DNA of 9,171 nucleotides from an uncultured Eubacteriales bacterium. Lineage in GTDB: Bacteria; Bacillota; Clostridia; Oscillospirales; CAG-272. Of the stretch, positions 6,140 through 9,171 are shown in pieces. Within the stretch, counting starts at the first letter, position 1. Each line of letters opens with the position of its first letter. The notes under the pieces are model-generated. The model was not told the DNA's origin, did not search any database, and saw only the letters and a program-made list of their open reading frames with translations. The position numbers and the translations under genes were made by a program. The DNA lies in the NCBI GenBank assembly GCA_934446485.1, contig CAKSEM010000053.1, positions 1-9,171 of the forward strand, given 5' to 3'.

Positions 6140-6949
6140 CTATCTGCTTGAGGTGCGCCGACGCTCCTGACTGCTTCCGATTAGATTTGATGCTATGAGC
6201 AGGATGAGCACGACGATAAATATTACGCTTGAGAGAGCATACATATCCGGCTTTACGGTTTTTTTTGTCATGGCAAATATCTTGAGCGGCAGAGTCTGGA
6301 AGTTTGCGCCGTTTGTGTAGTAGCTGATAACGAAGTCGTCGAGCGACAGCGTAAATGCCATGAGAAAGCCGGAGAGGATGCCGGTATATGCCTGCGGGAG
6401 GACAACATTGAAGAACGCCCGCACGGGGGTGCTGCCGAGATCCATCGCCGCCTCGGAAAGGTGGCGGTCCGTCTGCCGCAGCTTCGGCAGAACGTTCAGT
6501 ATGACGTACGGCAGGTTAAAGGTGATGTGTGCGATGAGCAGCGTCCAGAATGAGAGGGACGTTGCGGCGCCGATGATACGGCCGACGAATACGAAGAGGA
6601 GCATGAGCGACACGCCCGTTACGATGTCGGGATTCATCATCGGAATGTTGGTCACTGTCATGATTACGCTGCGTGCGGCTCCGCGCCGCATCTTCGATAT
6701 ACCTACTGCTGCCGCCGTTCCGAGCAGCGTTGCGATGACCGCTGACAAGATCGCAAGGAGCAGAGTGTTCTTCAGTGCCGCGACCGTGTCGCTGCTCGAG
6801 AAGAGCTCACGGTACCAGCGCAGCGAAAAGCCCGTAAAGACCGAAGTGCTCTTTGATGCGTTGAATGAAAAGAACACCATGACGAGCAGCGGTGCGTACA
6901 GCAGTATATACATCAGGGCGATAAATACGCCGCCGATATGCTTTTTCAT
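6140..6949 (-). CDS. potC: Polyamine ABC transporter permease PotC
   Basis: The 269-aa inner-membrane permease has about six membrane segments (the first near residues 6-28). It forms half of the polyamine channel with PotB. The cytoplasmic coupling loop shows the EAA motif (about 166-185: EAAMDLG, then VVLPQ), which docks on the PotA ATPase. The SLDDFVISYYTNG stretch (202-214) is very typical of PotC/PotI. The reading frame extends upstream into potB, but the ATG at 6949 is preferred. It follows AGGAGG (on + 6961-6966), which abuts the potB stop, and starts the expected MKKH... cytosolic N-terminus. The spacing from this ribosome binding site is somewhat long (11 nt). The gap after potB is 16 bp. 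The stop TAG lies inside a 12-bp palindrome. Confidence 0.93.
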   Translation of the reverse strand: MKKHIGGVFIALMYILLYAPLLVMVFFSFNASKSTSVFTGFSLRWYRELFSSSDTVAALKNTLLLAILSAVIATLLGTAAAVGISKMRRGAARSVIMTVTNIPMMNPDIVTGVSLMLLFVFVGRIIGAATSLSFWTLLIAHITFNLPYVILNVLPKLRQTDRHLSEAAMDLGSTPVRAFFNVVLPQAYTGILSGFLMAFTLSLDDFVISYYTNGANFQTLPLKIFAMTKKTVKPDMYALSSVIFIVVLILLIASNLIGSSQERRRTSSR

Positions 6950-6965
6950 ACCTCTGTGCACCTCC

Positions 6966-7787
6966 TTACACGATGAGTTCATCGCTCTCGCCGGCAAAGC
7001 GGTTCATTATTGCCATGCTGACGAGAATCAGTATCATGAGCACGAGCGAGAGCGCGGCGCCTAGGTTGTAGTTGTAAGCCGACTGGATCTGGCGCTCGAT
7101 CGCGTCTCCGACGAGCATGATCTTCCCGCCGCCGAGCTTCTGTGAGATATAGAACGTTGAGACCGACGGTACAAATACCATGGTTACGCCGGAAATGACC
7201 CCGGGGAGGCTGAGCGGCAGTATAACACGCCGCAGCTTCGACAGGCTGTTCGAGCCGAGATCCTCCGCGCTCTCAAGGAGGAAAGTGTCGATCTTCGACA
7301 TTACCGTGTATATCGGCAGGATCATATACGGCAGATAGTTGTAGATCATGCCGAATATGACGGCACCGGGCGTGCCGATCAGCTTCAGCGGAGAGATACC
7401 GAGGTGTCCCAGAATATTGTTGATCAGTCCGTTCTTTTCGAGAATGTTCATCCATGAATATGTACGGATCAGGAGATTCATCCACATGGGGAGCATGACG
7501 AGCATCATCATGATGCGCTGCACCGACTCGCGTCGTCGGCTCATGAAGTATGCGAATGGGTACGACAGCACGAGAGCGATGACCGTTGCTATAACGGAGT
7601 ATTCTATGGACACGAGGAATACGTATCCGTATTCGCGCAGCTCGGTTATGTTGCCGGTTGTAAATGCGCCGGAGGGGTCTGTAAAGGCATAGTATACCAC
7701 CATAAGAAGCGGTACAGCGATGAAAATGACCGCCCACAGGTAGTACGGCGCTGCGACGATGCGCCTGATTGCGGAGTGGCTCTTCAT
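6966..7787 (-). CDS. potB: Polyamine ABC transporter permease PotB
   Basis: The 273-aa membrane protein has about six transmembrane segments (first near 14-34). It is the partner of PotC in the translocation pore. The EAA coupling motif is seen as ESAEDLGSN at 172-180, followed by VILPLSLPG (188-196). RTYSWMNIL (108-116) and a FVPSVSTFYIS block (205-215) are typical PotB features. The start ATG overlaps the potA stop in an ATGA quartet (7784-7787), indicating translational coupling. GGAGG lies ten bases upstream, inside the end of potA. Assignment as PotB rather than PotC rests on gene order and on these motifs. Confidence 0.93.
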   Translation of the reverse strand: MKSHSAIRRIVAAPYYLWAVIFIAVPLLMVVYYAFTDPSGAFTTGNITELREYGYVFLVSIEYSVIATVIALVLSYPFAYFMSRRRESVQRIMMMLVMLPMWMNLLIRTYSWMNILEKNGLINNILGHLGISPLKLIGTPGAVIFGMIYNYLPYMILPIYTVMSKIDTFLLESAEDLGSNSLSKLRRVILPLSLPGVISGVTMVFVPSVSTFYISQKLGGGKIMLVGDAIERQIQSAYNYNLGAALSLVLMILILVSMAIMNRFAGESDELIV

Positions 7788-8935
7788 TCTTCAAACTCCT
7801 CCTTCACGTCATCTTCTTCGGAGGAGTCGGGGTTTCCGAGCTCATCTATTTCGTCGCTGTATGAACTGTAGTCGCCGTACAGTCCGGAGTATTCGGATTT
7901 CTTCATTACGTGGATGGCATCGGGTTCTATGAACAGTCCGACACGCTCGCCCTCGCGATGCTCGTCGGTCGTCTGTATCATCCATTTGAATCCGCCGATG
8001 TCTACGATTATTTCAAAATGGACTCCACGGAAGGTGACGGAGGTGACGGTGCCGCATATCATGCCGTCTTCGGGAGGGACTATATCCACGTCCTCAGGAC
8101 GAACGACTACGTCGACCGGTTCGTTCGGAGCAAATCCGGAGTCGAGACAGCGGAAGCTGCGGCCGGAGAAGGCAGCCTCGTAGTCGCGCTTCATCACGCC
8201 GTCGAGAATGTTCGATTCGCCGATGAAATCCGCTACAAAGGCGTTCTGCGGCTCATTGTATATATCGATCGGCGAGCCGATCTGCTGGATCTTTCCCCGG
8301 TTCATCACAACGACGGTGTCGGACATGGAGAGCGCTTCCTCCTGATCGTGAGTGACGAATATAAATGTGATCCCGAGCTGTTTCTGAATGTTTTTGAGTT
8401 CATTCTGCATATCGCGTCTCAGCTTCAGATCGAGCGCAGCGAGCGGCTCATCGAGAAGGAGCACCTTCGGCTTCAGTATGAGCGCGCGTGCTATCGCGAC
8501 GCGCTGCTGCTGCCCGCCGGAGAGCTTCGTAACGCGTCTTTTCTCAAATCCTTCAAGTCCGATGAGGCGCAGCATTGCGCTGACTTCCTCGCGAATTCGG
8601 GCCTCCGGAGTCTTTCTGACGCGCAGACCGTATGCGATATTTTCATACACGTTATAGTGCGGAAAGAGCGCATAACGTTGAAAAATGGTGTTTACCTCTC
8701 TTTTGTAAGGCGGAACACCACTCATGTCTTTTGAGCCGAAGAGCACCTGTCCCGAATCCGGTTGTATGAAGCCTGCGATGATGCGCAGTGTCGTCGTTTT
8801 GCCGCATCCGGACTGACCGAGGAGGGTTACGAATTCGCCGTCTCTGATGGACAGCGAGAGATCGTCGAGCACGCGCTCGCCGTCAAACTCCACTGTGATG
8901 TTCCGAAGCTCTATTAAATTCTTATGTTCAGTCAT
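7784..8935 (-). CDS. potA: Polyamine ABC transporter ATP-binding protein PotA
   Basis: The 383-aa cytosolic ATPase powers polyamine import through PotB and PotC. All ABC motifs are present: Walker A GQSGCGKTT (40-48), Q-loop Gln86, signature LSGGQQQR (138-145), Walker B VLLLDEP (158-164) and the switch His196 in VTHDQEEA. The C-terminal part (about 230-345) fits the TOBE-type regulatory region of PotA/MalK-like ATPases. The last 40 residues are unusual: Tyr/Ser-rich, then strongly acidic (13 Asp/Glu among the final 23). The start at 8935 is chosen because GGGGG (8945-8949) lies nine bases upstream. In-frame ATGs at 8944 and 8959 overlap or precede that site. It is the first gene of the operon. 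Its short upstream leader is described separately, and no convincing promoter was found there. Confidence 0.95.
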   Translation of the reverse strand: MTEHKNLIELRNITVEFDGERVLDDLSLSIRDGEFVTLLGQSGCGKTTTLRIIAGFIQPDSGQVLFGSKDMSGVPPYKREVNTIFQRYALFPHYNVYENIAYGLRVRKTPEARIREEVSAMLRLIGLEGFEKRRVTKLSGGQQQRVAIARALILKPKVLLLDEPLAALDLKLRRDMQNELKNIQKQLGITFIFVTHDQEEALSMSDTVVVMNRGKIQQIGSPIDIYNEPQNAFVADFIGESNILDGVMKRDYEAAFSGRSFRCLDSGFAPNEPVDVVVRPEDVDIVPPEDGMICGTVTSVTFRGVHFEIIVDIGGFKWMIQTTDEHREGERVGLFIEPDAIHVMKKSEYSGLYGDYSSYSDEIDELGNPDSSEEDDVKEEFEE

Positions 8936-9171
8936 TTTTTGCATCCCCCTTTGCGGCAAAAGACCGCGTATAGCCGTATTACAGCTCTGCGCGAACTCAC
9001 AACAGGGCTAACCGCAACCCCCGCAAAGAGTGTGTTACAAAACGCGTCTTACGCCGACTGTGCCGACGGCGCGTTTGCAGCTGCGGTTTCACCGACATGT
9101 CCGGTGGCATGCCAGGGTTTTCCGAGGAAAACTGCCGAGTGTGAACATCAATATTCGGTTGGACCGTCCCA
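8936..9171 (-). other. potA leader / upstream region rich in dyads
   Basis: No gene is supported here. Read on the minus strand it holds the potA ribosome binding site (8945-8949). It also has an 8-bp inverted repeat, CCGCAAAG (8956-8949) against CTTTGCGG (9028-9021), whose proximal arm touches that site. A second TTGCGG (9017-9012) could compete for the same pairing. Further upstream are an AAACGCG/CGCGTTT dyad (9040-9046 and 9070-9076), a GACATGTC palindrome flanked by CACC/GGTG (9090-9106) and the palindrome TGGCATGCCA (9105-9114). Only weak promoter-like matches are present (for example TTGTGA and TAATAC with a short 15-bp spacer), so the operon promoter may lie beyond the window. A frame open on the minus strand from the edge to 8997 (57 residues, Arg-rich) is not considered coding. 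Confidence 0.45.

Noticed and set aside
6950..6997. Longer potC start at 6997
   Set aside because: It would overlap the end of potB by 32 bp, and the added residues do not resemble a permease N-terminus. The ATG at 6949 follows an AGGAGG next to the potB stop.
7910..8734. A 274-codon + strand frame opposite potA
   Set aside because: It is antisense to a fully motif-supported ABC ATPase, in a register where opposite-strand frames stay open because of codon bias. It matches no family and has no ribosome binding site.
8997..9170. Minus-strand open frame of 57 residues entering from the right edge
   Set aside because: It is Arg-rich with no recognisable family, has only a weak internal ATG, and overlaps dyad-rich DNA directly before potA. 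It is possible as the end of an unseen gene, but not supported.

Overview
The window reads as chromosomal DNA of an uncultured Clostridia-type Bacillota, probably gut-associated (inference). Supporting points are moderate GC, AGGAGG-type ribosome binding sites, two lipoprotein signal peptides ending in an LTSC/FTSC box, near-consensus sigma-A promoters and a compact layout. No rRNA, tRNA, CRISPR array, insertion sequence or phage gene was seen. The gene content is ordinary. What deserves a second look is mostly in the non-coding DNA.

Left end (1-375): no convincing gene. It holds two diverged ~84-bp direct repeats with a small hairpin, on a strand strikingly poor in T, followed by a good promoter. 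Next come a MATE-family exporter (376-1755, +) and a cyclophilin-type peptidyl-prolyl isomerase (1844-2314, +). The isomerase promoter overlaps the stop codon of the MATE gene, and its -10 box lies in the left arm of a 14-bp hairpin. A bidirectional terminator (2330-2388) separates the isomerase from a convergent orphan lipoprotein solute-binding protein (about 2397-3896, -).

Middle (3897-4106): a divergent control region with two strong, back-to-back promoters. One serves the solute-binding protein (-). The other serves a sugar phosphate isomerase/epimerase-type TIM-barrel protein (4107-4877, +). A second perfect hairpin (4899-4930) acts as a shared terminator.

Right half (4970-8935, all -): a complete polyamine ABC importer operon transcribed potA-potB-potC-potD. 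It encodes an ATPase with a C-terminal TOBE-type region and an acidic tail, two permeases and a lipoprotein receptor. Coupling is tight: a 4-bp ATGA overlap for potA/potB, 16 bp for potB/potC, and 27 bp with a GTG start for potD. PotD would capture spermidine/putrescine outside the membrane, PotB and PotC form the channel, and PotA supplies ATP hydrolysis. The potA leader (8936-9171) is rich in dyads and contains two upstream elements complementary to the sequence touching the potA ribosome binding site.

No clearly new multi-gene system is visible. The best candidates for undescribed biology are the left-end repeat/hairpin element, the potA leader, and the promoter-in-terminator arrangement between the MATE and isomerase genes.
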